This document shows, piece after piece, positions 32,613 through 41,270 of a stretch of 43,652 nucleotides of DNA (position 1 is its first letter; each line of letters opens with the position of its first letter). The translations under genes were made by a program, and so were the position numbers. The stretch comes from Rhizobium sp. Q54 (GTDB taxonomy: Bacteria > Pseudomonadota > Alphaproteobacteria > ATCC43930 > CGMCC-115725), in contig CAMATN010000029.1 of the NCBI GenBank assembly GCA_945861155.1, positions 1 to 43,652 on the forward strand, read 5' to 3'. Below the pieces are notes generated by a model, which had not been told where the DNA came from, made no database searches, and saw only the letters and a list, made by a program, of their open reading frames with translations.

Positions 32613-32684
32613 ATGGCGTTTGACATCGCTCAGCCCCACTATGTCCTACTTGATGGCAGAGATGACCGAGAACCCGTTTTTTGA
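32613..32684 (+). CDS. possible 23-codon leader ORF overlapping the M3 peptidase start
   Basis: ATG at 32613 has GGAGAG seven bases upstream and opens a 23-residue frame (MAFDIAQPHYVLLDGRDDRE...) ending at TGA 32682-32684. It overlaps the peptidase start (32662) in another frame. The peptidase start itself lacks a good Shine-Dalgarno, so the leader may couple translation. It could also be chance. Confidence 0.35.
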   Translation: MAFDIAQPHYVLLDGRDDREPVF

Positions 32685-34710
32685 AGCCTGGGCGACCCCG
32701 TTCGAGCTGCCGCCCTTCGACCGGATCCGCCCGGAGCATTTCCCGGCGGCGCTCGACCGCGGCATGGCGGAGCAGCAGGCCGAGATCGCGGCGATCACCG
32801 GCTCGCCCGACGCGCCGGGTTTCGCCAATACGGTCGAGGCGTTGGAGCGCAGCGGCCAGCTGCTCGTGCGGGTCAGCCGCGTATTCGACAATCTGACCTC
32901 CAGCGCCACCACCGAGGCGCTCGACGCGATCGACCGCGACTACGCGCCCAAACTCGCGGCTCACCACATGCGCGTGATGCTCGACGCGGGACTCTTTGCC
33001 CGCATCGACGCGCTGCATCGCGACCGCGACCGGCTCGCGCTGCAACCCGACCAGCGCCGCCTGCTGGAGCGCCACCATCTGCGCTTCGTGCGCAGCGGCG
33101 CGCGGCTCGGCCCGGAGCAGAAGGCGCGCATGGCGGCCGCCTCCGAACGGCTGGCGACGTTGCACACGCTCTTCGGCCAGAACGTGCTGCATGACGAGGA
33201 TGCGTGGCGGCTGGCGCTCGACGCGGCCGACCTCGATGGCCTTCCCGATTTTGCCCGCGTCGGCGCCGCCGCCGCGGCGGCCGAACGCGGCCTGCCCGGA
33301 CAATATGCGATCACCCTGGCGCGCGCCTCGATCGAGCCGTTCCTCGCGTTTTCGGCGCGCCGCGATCTGCGCCGGGCGGCGTATGAGGCGTGGGCGGCGC
33401 GCGGCGAGCACCGTGGCGCGCATGACAACGGGCCGCTGATCCGCGAGATCGTCGGGCTGCGAGCCGAGCAGGCGCGGCTCCTCGGCTACGCCAGCTATGC
33501 CGCCTATCGGCTCGACGACACGATGGCGAAGACCCCCGAGGCGGCCGAAAACCTGCTGCGCCAGGTGTGGGAGCCGGCCAAGCGCAAGGCGGCCGAGGAA
33601 CGGGTCGAGCTTGCCGAGGCCTCCCTGGCCGACGGGCTCAACGAGCCGATCGCGGCGTGGGATTGGCGCTATTACGCCGAACAGGTGCGCCAGCAAAAAT
33701 ACGCGCTCGATGAAGCCGAGTTGAAGCCGTATTTCGTGCTCGCCAACATGATCGAGGCCGCGTTCGACACGGCCGGGCGCCTGTTCGGCATAAGTTTTGT
33801 CGAGCGCCGCGACTGCCCGGTCTATCACCCGGACGTACGCGCCTACGAGGTGCGCGACCAAACCGGCCGGCCGATCGGGCTTTTTCTGCACGACAATTTC
33901 GCCCGGCCGGGCAAGCGCTCGGGCGCCTGGATGAGCAGCTACCGCGAGCAGCAGAGCCTCGACGGCGAGGTCCTGCCGGTCGTCGTCAACAACAACAATT
34001 TTTCGAAGGGCGACCCAACCCTCTTAAGCTTCGACGACGCGCGCACCTTGTTTCATGAATTCGGCCACGGGCTGCACGGGCTGTTGAGCCGGGTGCGTTA
34101 CCCGTCGCAATCGGGCACGGCGGTGCGCCGCGATTTCGTCGAGTTCCCATCGCAGGTCTTTGAGCACTGGCTCGCGGTCCCCGAGACCCTGCGCCGCTAT
34201 GCCATTCATTACAAAACCGGCGAGCGGCTGCCCGAAGTGCTGTTGCAGCGCCTGCTCGCCGCGCGCAATTTCAACCAGGGTTTCGCAACGGTCGAATACG
34301 CCGCCTGCGCGATGCTCGATCTCGACCTGCATCGGCGCGACAATCCCGAGGGGCTCGACATCGCGGCCTTCGAAAAGGATTTTCTGGCGCGCATCGGCAT
34401 GCCGCCGGAAATCGGGTTGCGCCACCGGCCGGCGCATTTCCAGCATCTGTTCGCCGGCAGCGGCTATGCGGCGGGCTATTACGCCTATCTATGGGCCGAG
34501 GTGCTCGACGCCGACGGGTTCGCCGCTTTTACCGACGCAGGCAACCCGTTCGACGCGGGGCTCGCGGCCCGGCTAAAGGCGATCTACAGCGCCGGCGACA
34601 CCGCCGACCCGATGGAATTATACCGGTCATTCCGTGGCCGCGAGCCGGCGATCGAGCCGCTCCTCGCCCAGCGCGGCCTCGCCGCCGAGGCTGCTAGCCA
34701 GCCTGGTTGA
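32662..34710 (+). CDS. M3 family oligopeptidase (PrlC/Dcp-like)
   Basis: A 682-residue cytosolic zinc metallopeptidase that degrades oligopeptides. The N-terminus MTENPFFEAW..PFELPPFDRIRPEHF matches the family start, so I chose the ATG at 32662 rather than 32641 or 32653. The zinc motif is HEFGH (H465, E466, H469) with the third ligand Glu about 25 residues on, in DFVEFPSQVFEHW. The C-terminal HLFAGSGYAAGYYAYLWAEVLDADGF contains the substrate-binding Tyr-rich motif. Length is normal and nothing is missing. No signal peptide. Its 3' end overlaps the 3' end of the convergent SMP-30 gene by 17 bp. Confidence 0.93.
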   Translation: MTENPFFEAWATPFELPPFDRIRPEHFPAALDRGMAEQQAEIAAITGSPDAPGFANTVEALERSGQLLVRVSRVFDNLTSSATTEALDAIDRDYAPKLAAHHMRVMLDAGLFARIDALHRDRDRLALQPDQRRLLERHHLRFVRSGARLGPEQKARMAAASERLATLHTLFGQNVLHDEDAWRLALDAADLDGLPDFARVGAAAAAAERGLPGQYAITLARASIEPFLAFSARRDLRRAAYEAWAARGEHRGAHDNGPLIREIVGLRAEQARLLGYASYAAYRLDDTMAKTPEAAENLLRQVWEPAKRKAAEERVELAEASLADGLNEPIAAWDWRYYAEQVRQQKYALDEAELKPYFVLANMIEAAFDTAGRLFGISFVERRDCPVYHPDVRAYEVRDQTGRPIGLFLHDNFARPGKRSGAWMSSYREQQSLDGEVLPVVVNNNNFSKGDPTLLSFDDARTLFHEFGHGLHGLLSRVRYPSQSGTAVRRDFVEFPSQVFEHWLAVPETLRRYAIHYKTGERLPEVLLQRLLAARNFNQGFATVEYAACAMLDLDLHRRDNPEGLDIAAFEKDFLARIGMPPEIGLRHRPAHFQHLFAGSGYAAGYYAYLWAEVLDADGFAAFTDAGNPFDAGLAARLKAIYSAGDTADPMELYRSFRGREPAIEPLLAQRGLAAEAASQPG

Positions 34711-35611
34711 GGCGCAGACCCGCCACCGGCCAGTCGAGCGCGACGAGCCGCTTGGTCCACGACAGCGTGATGTAGGCGGTCTTCATGTCGGGGCCGCCGA
34801 AACAGATGTTGGTCGTCATCGGATCGGGCATGGCGTGGTGTTCGACATGCCGTCCGTCCGGCGAAATGACCGTGATGCCGCCATTGACCAGGGTCGCGAC
34901 GCAAATCCGCCCGTCCTCCTGCACCGCGAGCGAGTCGAAGCGCTGGTAGCCGCCCATCCCGGCGACCAGGCGGCCGCCATGCGGCGACGGCCACGGCTCC
35001 TTTTTGACGATGCCGGGAGCCTCGATCGGAAACGCCCAGAGCCGCGCCGCCTCGGTTTCGGCGACATAGAGCGTGCTGCCGTCCGGTGACAACCCAACCC
35101 CGTTCGGCGTCACCATCGGAAAAGCGACTTCGGTGATCGACGACCCGTCGGCCTTGGCGTAATAGACCGCGCCGCGGTCCATGTCGCGCGCCCGCGCCTT
35201 GCCGAGATCGCTGAAATAAAACCCGCCATGGGCGTCGAAGACGAGGTCGTTCGGTCCCTTGAGCGGCACCTCGCCGCACGCGCGATACAGCATTTCGACC
35301 GCGCCTGTCGCCAGATCGACCCGCTCGATCCGGCCGCCGCTATAATCTTTCGCCTGCATCAACAGCCGGATATGGCCGGCCTCGCGGTGCCATTCGAAGC
35401 CGCCATTATTGGCGATGTAGCATTTGCCGCCCGGCCCGATCGCGGCGCCGTTCGGCCCGCCGCCGGTGCGCGCCGCGAGGCTTTTCGTGCCGTCCGGCGC
35501 CACTTGGGTCAGCGTGCCGGCGGCGATTTCGACCAGCAGCACCGAGCCGTCGTCTAGCGCCACCGGCCCTTCGGGAAACTCCAAACCCTCGGCGAGGGGG
35601 CGGAACTCCAT
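34694..35611 (-). CDS. SMP-30/gluconolactonase family lactonase
   Basis: A 305-residue six-bladed beta-propeller of the SMP-30/LRE family, which hydrolyses sugar lactones or organophosphate-like esters with a divalent metal. Family signatures are EGPVALDDGSVLLVEI with the first metal Glu, GGGPNGAAIGP, KGPNDLVFDAHGGFYFSD, and PNGVGLSPDGSTLYVAE with Asn and Asp ligands. I chose the ATG at 35611 (MEFRPLAEGLEFPEGP), 9 bases after GAGGGG. It follows the Rieske gene by 16 bp, so the two are one operon. The last 17 bp overlap the end of the M3 peptidase gene. Confidence 0.9.
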   Translation of the reverse strand: MEFRPLAEGLEFPEGPVALDDGSVLLVEIAAGTLTQVAPDGTKSLAARTGGGPNGAAIGPGGKCYIANNGGFEWHREAGHIRLLMQAKDYSGGRIERVDLATGAVEMLYRACGEVPLKGPNDLVFDAHGGFYFSDLGKARARDMDRGAVYYAKADGSSITEVAFPMVTPNGVGLSPDGSTLYVAETEAARLWAFPIEAPGIVKKEPWPSPHGGRLVAGMGGYQRFDSLAVQEDGRICVATLVNGGITVISPDGRHVEHHAMPDPMTTNICFGGPDMKTAYITLSWTKRLVALDWPVAGLRLNQAG

Positions 35612-35627
35612 GTGGATGCCCCTCCGC

Positions 35628-36533
35628 TCAACTGGCGGCGGGCGCCTCTGGCGGCGCAATCAGCGGCCAGTACCAACCGTAGAAGCCGTGCGCGAGCGGC
35701 GCCGCGGCGATATTGTCGCCGTGCTCCCGCAGCGCATCCCCGATCGGGTCGTCATCGACGCGCGGCGCGCTCCCGGGCGCCGGCATCTGGACCAGTTCGA
35801 TATCGGTCTGTCCGGGGAAACGCGGCACCAGCCGGACCAGGGCCGCGTCGCCATCGCGCAGCGCGACAAAGCTCAACGGGCCGAGTTCGACCACCGAGTC
35901 AATGCCGTCGACGCCCAAAGCCAATTCGGGCGCTGCCCATAAAAACTGACGCAGCCGCTTCCAGTTTTGGGTCGTTTTGGTGCGCTGGCGTCCGCTCACA
36001 ATCCGCTCGCCAAGGTCCTCGGGGATCGCGCCGAGTTCGACCGGCCCGGCCGGCGGGGCTTCGGGTCCGACCGCCGACAAATCGACGAGGATCAGCCCGC
36101 GTTGGATCTGCATCGCAAAGCGCGGCAGCCGGAAGCGCGAACGGTCGGCCAGTTTCGGGCGCAGCATCGGGTCGGTCAGGCGGCCGTCGAGCGCGTAGTA
36201 CCAGCCGTGATATTGGCAATAGAGATGCTCGGCGCGGCCGCTTTCGGCTTCGCACACCCGGTAGCCGGCATGGAGGCAGGCGTTGCGCAGCGCGTGGATC
36301 TGGTCGGCGGTCTCGCGCACCACGACGACCGAGCGCGATCCGACATCGGCGCGGACATAATCGCCGTCGACGCCGAGACGGCTGGCATGGTCGACCGCCA
36401 GCCAGGGCTGCGTGAAGATCTGCCCCATTTCAGCGGCGAATACGTCATAGGCCTCGAATAGCTCAGGGGCGGGCGTTACATCGCCACCGCCGAGCTGGTC
36501 GCCGATCGCCTTGATGCTGTCCGGAAGCTCCAT
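35628..36533 (-). CDS. Rieske [2Fe-2S] protein related to ring-hydroxylating oxygenases, degenerate catalytic part
   Basis: A 301-residue protein. The Rieske centre is intact: C86-x-H88 (NACLHAG) and C106-x2-H109 (CQYHGWYY). The C-terminal part begins at the usual NWK (N190-K192) but continues RLRQFLWAAPELAL. The mononuclear-iron motif expected there (an Asn/Asp, then two His and an acidic residue) is absent, and only two His remain downstream. The protein is also shorter than the usual 350-450 residues. It may be an electron carrier, a regulator, or a hydroxylase with a shifted metal site. It lies upstream of, and 16 bp from, the SMP-30 lactonase. Confidence 0.82.
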   Translation of the reverse strand: MELPDSIKAIGDQLGGGDVTPAPELFEAYDVFAAEMGQIFTQPWLAVDHASRLGVDGDYVRADVGSRSVVVVRETADQIHALRNACLHAGYRVCEAESGRAEHLYCQYHGWYYALDGRLTDPMLRPKLADRSRFRLPRFAMQIQRGLILVDLSAVGPEAPPAGPVELGAIPEDLGERIVSGRQRTKTTQNWKRLRQFLWAAPELALGVDGIDSVVELGPLSFVALRDGDAALVRLVPRFPGQTDIELVQMPAPGSAPRVDDDPIGDALREHGDNIAAAPLAHGFYGWYWPLIAPPEAPAAS

Positions 36534-36699
36534 TGGATTGGCCTGATCTGATTATTCCGCTGATGCCGCTATAGCCGGGATTGCAGGCGCTGCCTACCAA
36601 AACGTAGGCGCGCGCGCGGAAGGCAGCATTGCGCGGCCGGAGCGGCGGTTTCGAGGGCGTCGATGCGGGCCGGGCTTCGCACCCAGCCCGACACGCGCC

Positions 36700-38646
36700 T
36701 TAGCGATCCTTCTTGTCGCCGTCGTCCGGGCGTCCGCCTGGGCGCGGCCCCGCGCCATCCTGCGGACGCTCCCGTCGCGCGGCGGGCGGTCCGGCGTTCG
36801 CCGCCGGCGCGGAGGTACCCTGCGCGCCGGTATCCGGCGGGGCCGCACCCCGCCGGGCGGCGGCGGGAGGCTCGGCCGCGCCTGGGTTCTGGGCCTCGGA
36901 TGGTGATCGCTGATTCCCCCGCTCGGGACCACGCGGCGCCGATTGCGGCGGGCTCGCGAGCGTTGCAGGAGGCTGCGCGCCGCCGGGGCCGCCGGGGCGT
37001 TCTGGTGCGGCGGTCGGGGCCGAGCGCGGGCCGGTCGCCGGACGCGCCTCGGCGGCATCCGGGCCTCGTCCCCGCGGACCAGGCGGCGGCGTCGGGGCCG
37101 CACTGTCCGGAACAGGCTTGGCGGCGGTTTCGGCGGGGTTGGCGGCACGGGAAGCGGCCCCAGGCTCTCTCGACGGGATCGCGGGCGCTGTGGCTGTTCC
37201 CTGTGGCCTGCCCGGCGCGGTCGTCGTTGTCTGCCTGTTGCCGGGCGGGTCTTCGCTCGCCCGATTGCCGGCCGGCCGCGGCTTGTCGGCCTGTGTCCCG
37301 GTTGGTGGGCTCGCCGGCGGGGCGGTCGTCGCCTGCGTTTGGGCAGGCTTGCCGCTCCCAGGTTGCGCCGGGCTCGGCTGCGCGGTTGGGGTCGGGGTCG
37401 CCGTGGGCGTTGTCGGGCTCGGCCGGGCGGTCGTTGTCGGGGTTGCCGCCGGTGGTGTCGGGGTCGGCTGGGCGGTTGGGCGCGGGGTCGCCGCCGGCGG
37501 CACCGGAATCGGCTGGGCGGTTGGGGTTGGGGTTGGAGTCGCTACCGGCGGCACTGGGCTCGTCGGTACGGGGCTCGGCTGCGCCGTCGAGGTCGGAGCC
37601 GCTGCGGGCGCCGCCGGGCTCGGCTGCGCGCTCGGCGTCGCGACGCGGATCACGTCCGGCTGGCGCGCGGCGCGCTGCGGCAGCTGCACGACGGCGACCG
37701 CGGCCCCCGGGGCCACGGTGCCGGCCGGGATCGCCACCGCCGCCGGAGCGGAACGCGGCGCCGCAGACGGTGCGACCAGCACCACCGGCCCCTGACGGCG
37801 CCAGGTGTTGTTGGGGCCGACCCGGACGTCGCGCGTAATGCGGGTATATTCGACCGTGTTGACCGTGATCCGCTGGGTGCGCCAGTCCGGCCGGCTCCAG
37901 CCCCATAGCGGCTGAACCACCCGGTATCCGTATACCTGGACGCCGGGTCCGATAGTCTCCACCACGACGCCCCGCGCCTCCGCGTAACGTCGCGGCGGCG
38001 GCAGGTAAACCGGCTGATACTGCGGGTGCGGCCATTGGCCGTAGACGATTGTCGGGTTGTAGACCGGCACAAAGACCCGGTCCGGCTGCGCCGAGGCGAT
38101 CACGATCGCCGGTCCTTCGCGGCGGACCGACACCTGCTTCATTTTGTTGATCTGCCCCGATTTTACGGCGAGCTGACGCAGCGCCTGGACCCGGTTCATG
38201 ATTTCGGCCTGCTGCGTCGCGAATGCGACGCCGAGGGCCTGCGTCCAATCGATGTGCTCGGTCATCATCGCGATGACCTGCGGAAAGACGATCAGCGCCT
38301 TGACGCTCGGATCCCACGGCAGCGGATCGAGCGCAGCGACCATGGCATCGTCCTTGAGATCGGCGTTCTTGGGGTCGTCGAGCCATTGCGCGGCTTCGAC
38401 GAGCTGTGGCGGATAGGTCGCCGCCATCAGCACCTGGCCCAGTAGCTGATCGGGGTAGAGCGCGATCGGCGCGACCATCTGGTCGATCTGCTGCCGGGTA
38501 TACTGCGCCGCCGCCGGGTTCGGCGCCGCATTGAGCGCGGCGGTGGCTTGGCCGCGGGTCGGCGGGGCCTGGGCCAGCGCGAGCCCGGGTGTGATCAGCA
38601 GAAACGGCAAAACCTGCGCCATGATCCGCAACCGAAACGATGTCAT
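36700..38646 (-). CDS. secreted DUF3300 protein with Pro/Thr/Ala-rich tail
   Basis: A 648-residue protein. A signal peptide (residues 1-25, ending ALAQA) precedes the DUF3300 domain (about 40-280), recognisable from QQIDQMVAPIALYPDQLLGQVLMAATYP and WTQALGVAF. A Pro-rich putative surface part (VPVYNPTIVYGQWP) follows, then roughly 280 residues of low-complexity Pro/Thr/Ala/Gln with imperfect PTAQPSP-type repeats, then a Gly/Arg/Pro-rich end. DUF3300 function is not known to me. I chose the ATG at 38646 because the signal peptide starts there. Probably periplasmic or outer-membrane associated. Confidence 0.85.
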   Translation of the reverse strand: MTSFRLRIMAQVLPFLLITPGLALAQAPPTRGQATAALNAAPNPAAAQYTRQQIDQMVAPIALYPDQLLGQVLMAATYPPQLVEAAQWLDDPKNADLKDDAMVAALDPLPWDPSVKALIVFPQVIAMMTEHIDWTQALGVAFATQQAEIMNRVQALRQLAVKSGQINKMKQVSVRREGPAIVIASAQPDRVFVPVYNPTIVYGQWPHPQYQPVYLPPPRRYAEARGVVVETIGPGVQVYGYRVVQPLWGWSRPDWRTQRITVNTVEYTRITRDVRVGPNNTWRRQGPVVLVAPSAAPRSAPAAVAIPAGTVAPGAAVAVVQLPQRAARQPDVIRVATPSAQPSPAAPAAAPTSTAQPSPVPTSPVPPVATPTPTPTAQPIPVPPAATPRPTAQPTPTPPAATPTTTARPSPTTPTATPTPTAQPSPAQPGSGKPAQTQATTAPPASPPTGTQADKPRPAGNRASEDPPGNRQTTTTAPGRPQGTATAPAIPSREPGAASRAANPAETAAKPVPDSAAPTPPPGPRGRGPDAAEARPATGPRSAPTAAPERPGGPGGAQPPATLASPPQSAPRGPERGNQRSPSEAQNPGAAEPPAAARRGAAPPDTGAQGTSAPAANAGPPAARRERPQDGAGPRPGGRPDDGDKKDR

Positions 38647-38852
38647 TTGATTGCCCTGTGCATGTTTGCGGAGGGGCCAACAACGGGGCCACTGCCGTCT
38701 TCGATTTTCGCTCATGCAAAAAACGCGATAACGGCCGCGGAATTCCACAGCCGATCAAAAGCGGATGCCGATCAGCTTGCTCGGAAGGCGCGATCGAGGC
38801 AGCATGCGGCGAGCGGCCGCACTGCGGCCCTGGACCTTCCGGGAGATTCGTC
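38647..38852. promoter_or_regulatory. divergent intergenic region, DUF3300 and VOC genes
   Basis: 206 bp with promoters for both genes. Apart from a GGGAGA before the VOC start and a gcggccgcac...gcggccc near-repeat, I see no clear boxes. Confidence 0.3.
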
Positions 38853-39794
38853 ATGCCCGTCATCAAAGCCGCCGATCTCGCCTATGGCCGGTTGCGCTCG
38901 CCCGACCTCGACCAGCAGGAGGAATTCCTGACAGCGTTCGGCATGGTGCGCGCCGACCGCACCAAGACCGCGCTCTATATGCGCGGCACCGATGCGCCCC
39001 ACCACATCCACGTCACCGAACTGGGCGAGCCCAAATATGTCGGCATCGCGTTCCATGCCGCCAGCATGGAAGACCTCGAAAAGCTGGCCCGCACCGACGG
39101 CGCCTCGCCGGTCGAGAGCATCGACGAGCCGGGCGGCGGCAACCGCGTGCGCCTGACCGACCCCGACGGGTTCCAGGTCGAAATCGTCCACGGCATGGAG
39201 ATGCTGCCGAAGATCGCGGTGGTGCGCCCGCCGGTCAATACCGGCGAGGACAAGACCCGCCGCAGGAACGCGCTCTATAGGGTCGAGCGCGGCCCCAGCC
39301 ACGTCAAGCGCATCGGCCATTTCGTCGTGATGACGCCGAATTTCGAGAAGACGCTCGGCTGGTACCGCGAGATGGTCGGGTTCCGCTGCTCGGACGAGGT
39401 CTATGCCGACGAAAAGACCAACATCGTCGGCTCGTTCAACCGGCTCGACCGCGGCGACGACTATGTCGACCATCATGTCTTTTTCTGCATCCGCGGCGAC
39501 AAGTCGGGACTGAACCATTTGTCGTTCGAGGCTGCCGACATCGACGACGTGATGACCGGCCACGAGCACATGAAGGAAAAAGGCTACGAACATTTCTGGG
39601 GCATCGGGCGGCATTCGCTCGGCAGCCAGGTATTCGATTATTGGGGCGATCCGTGGGGCCGCGTGCACGAGCATTGGGCCGATACCGATGTGCTCAACGC
39701 CGGCGTGCCGGCCAATTTATGGGGCCGCGGCGAGCTCAACGGGCCGTGGGGCGAGGGAATCCCGGCGCGCTTCATGGGCCACGCGGTGCGGTAA
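38853..39794 (+). CDS. VOC-family extradiol ring-cleavage dioxygenase
   Basis: A 313-residue two-domain extradiol dioxygenase (2,3-dihydroxybiphenyl/catechol 2,3-dioxygenase type). The C-terminal VOC domain has the iron ligands H156 (IGHFVVM), H222 (LNHLSFEA) and E273 (RVHEHWAD). The N-terminal VOC domain lacks metal residues, as usual. The PROSITE-like segment around H222-E273 is well kept, so it is probably active on a catechol. GGGAGA lies about 8 bases before the ATG at 38853. The Rieske and lactonase genes in the same region may or may not be in the same pathway; no hydrolase or ring-hydroxylating partner is next to it. Confidence 0.9.
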   Translation: MPVIKAADLAYGRLRSPDLDQQEEFLTAFGMVRADRTKTALYMRGTDAPHHIHVTELGEPKYVGIAFHAASMEDLEKLARTDGASPVESIDEPGGGNRVRLTDPDGFQVEIVHGMEMLPKIAVVRPPVNTGEDKTRRRNALYRVERGPSHVKRIGHFVVMTPNFEKTLGWYREMVGFRCSDEVYADEKTNIVGSFNRLDRGDDYVDHHVFFCIRGDKSGLNHLSFEAADIDDVMTGHEHMKEKGYEHFWGIGRHSLGSQVFDYWGDPWGRVHEHWADTDVLNAGVPANLWGRGELNGPWGEGIPARFMGHAVR

Positions 39795-39804
39795 CTCGTC
39801 GTGA

Positions 39805-39841
39805 GCCGGGTCCGGACCCCGTTTGCAGGTGCGGACCCGGC
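39805..39841. terminator. strong hairpin after the VOC gene
   Basis: gccgggtccg (39805-39814) pairs exactly with cggacccggc (39832-39841) over a 17-base loop, 10 bases after the stop. No U-run follows; it may be Rho-independent only in part. It marks the boundary to the lower-GC cassette. Confidence 0.55.
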
Positions 39842-39907
39842 GCCTCCAAAAGAGCCAAATGTTTGAATGCCTTACTGGCAATGCCAACGCCCTCGCTTAA
39901 CCTTGAT

Positions 39908-39940
39908 GAATTGAATTGAATTTGATTCGATTCGCGATTC
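39908..39940. promoter_or_regulatory. AT-rich pentamer-like tract upstream of the lipoprotein cassette
   Basis: A gaattgaattgaattt run is followed by tgattcgattc and gcgattc: degenerate repeats of gaatt/gattc. It is about 70 bp before the lipoprotein start and the richest AT segment nearby, so a promoter is likely here. I cannot fix -35 and -10 boxes. Confidence 0.35.
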
Positions 39941-40010
39941 CGCTGTAGCGTCATTGGCGAGCTGGTTCCACCGCACTCGCGGGAATAAGAAGCCGCTCAA
40001 AGGGGACGCG

Positions 40011-40370
40011 ATGCGGAAGACGCGGATCATGGCGCGCCGAATCAACCCGTGCGCCGCTTTGATTGCAGCGCTGGCGATCGGCCTGTGCGGCTGCGCCTTC
40101 ACCTACACCGATGCTAGCGGCGATCGTCACGTGATCGGCCTGGTCGATATGACCGTACGGGCGCCGGCGGCGCCAGCAACGCTGGCAGGTGATGTGGTCG
40201 AGATCATCAGCCTGGGTCTCTCCCTCGGGCAGAACGCGCAGGGCGGTTACCTCACCGCCGGGTTCAACCGTCAAACCACCGCCGCCTTGCGCGACAACGC
40301 CCTGGTCATCGGCAATCCGATCGCCGCCCTGTCGGCGGACCGCAACCCCGTTCAGGATGCAAAGAAATGA
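40011..40370 (+). CDS. small lipoprotein, first gene of low-GC cassette
   Basis: A 119-residue exported lipoprotein: basic start MRKTRIMARR, a hydrophobic stretch and the lipobox Leu-Cys-Gly-Cys (Cys at about residue 28). The mature part begins AFTYTDASGDRHVIGL and contains VVEIISLGLSLGQNAQGG. I do not recognise a family. AGGGGACG lies just before the ATG at 40011; an internal ATG at 40029 would also give a signal peptide. Its stop overlaps the next gene's start by 4 bp (ATGA), which means coupled translation and joint function. Confidence 0.75.
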   Translation: MRKTRIMARRINPCAALIAALAIGLCGCAFTYTDASGDRHVIGLVDMTVRAPAAPATLAGDVVEIISLGLSLGQNAQGGYLTAGFNRQTTAALRDNALVIGNPIAALSADRNPVQDAKK

Positions 40371-41257
40371 AGCACTTTGGTGCCATCGCAGGCGTTTTGA
40401 CCTGCATCCTGCTCTCCGCCTGCACCGATTACGCGACGTTCGTCACCGCAACCGATATCGGCATCAATCTCGACGCGAAGACCGAGCAGTTGAACATTGG
40501 CTATTCGCGCGCCGAATTGTTCCATGGCCCGGGCTATCCGGAAAAGGGTTCAGCACCTTCGGCGGTTGCCTATATCAGCTCGGACCTCGCGGTATTTTCG
40601 CCAAACGTAAAGCAGCTCTATGCAACCGGCGATGCGGCGGAATTGGTGACGCGACACGACAGTTCATTCAAAGGTGAAGAGAAGACAATCGCAGAGAAGT
40701 CAGATAAATTAGACGGCCACCGCCGGCCGCTGTTCTTCGGCACGGGAACAAATCTCGGGCTGAAGGTTGGATTCACCGGCGACGTGCCCTCCAGCGTCAA
40801 GTTCGGCTTCAACCGCGAGGAATTGTCGATCATCCCAATGCAACGGACAGACCCGTCGGCACAGCAACCCGACAAGTATGCGTCGGTGCTAGCCTCGATC
40901 AACACGGACAACACGGTCACCAATACCTCGGGAACCGCGATCAGGCCGACCCAATTCTTTGCCACTGGAGCTGCCGCGCGAAACTTGGCGAAACGCGACG
41001 AGATACGGGGATATTTCGGAGCACAAGCGGAAGCTGCAATAGCCGCTGCATCATTCACCGGCGATTACTCATACGATGACTCAAGCAAGAAACTCGAAGC
41101 CCTTTGGATTCAGGCCGGTAAAATAAACGAGATAAATCAAACAAAGATACATGATTGCATGACCGTGAATAACATCGGCGGAAGAATTTCATTTTTAATT
41201 AATTCCAGAACTCAAAAGGAACGCGACGCAGTGCTTTCTTGTGTCTCACGGAGTTAA
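40367..41257 (+). CDS. lipoprotein of unknown function, second gene of low-GC cassette
   Basis: A 296-residue lipoprotein with the lipobox Leu-Leu-Ser-Ala-Cys (Cys at about 19). The mature protein is mixed alpha/beta, with VTATDIGINLDAKTEQLNIGYSR and TNLGLKVGFTG, which look like outer-membrane-proximal beta strands. No family is recognised. The AT content rises sharply toward the 3' end (from about 40930), with codons unlike the flanking genes. Two Cys near the C-terminus (HDCMTVNN and LSCVSRS) could pair. It overlaps the first lipoprotein gene by 4 bp and is followed after 13 bp by the 49-residue gene. Confidence 0.75.
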   Translation: MKHFGAIAGVLTCILLSACTDYATFVTATDIGINLDAKTEQLNIGYSRAELFHGPGYPEKGSAPSAVAYISSDLAVFSPNVKQLYATGDAAELVTRHDSSFKGEEKTIAEKSDKLDGHRRPLFFGTGTNLGLKVGFTGDVPSSVKFGFNREELSIIPMQRTDPSAQQPDKYASVLASINTDNTVTNTSGTAIRPTQFFATGAAARNLAKRDEIRGYFGAQAEAAIAAASFTGDYSYDDSSKKLEALWIQAGKINEINQTKIHDCMTVNNIGGRISFLINSRTQKERDAVLSCVSRS

Positions 41258-41270
41258 TAAGGAGGTAAAT

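Noticed and set aside
36569-38866. 765-residue frame overlapping the DUF3300 gene on the same strand
   Set aside because: The DUF3300 frame has a signal peptide and family motifs; this frame has none and reads through its repeats out of phase.
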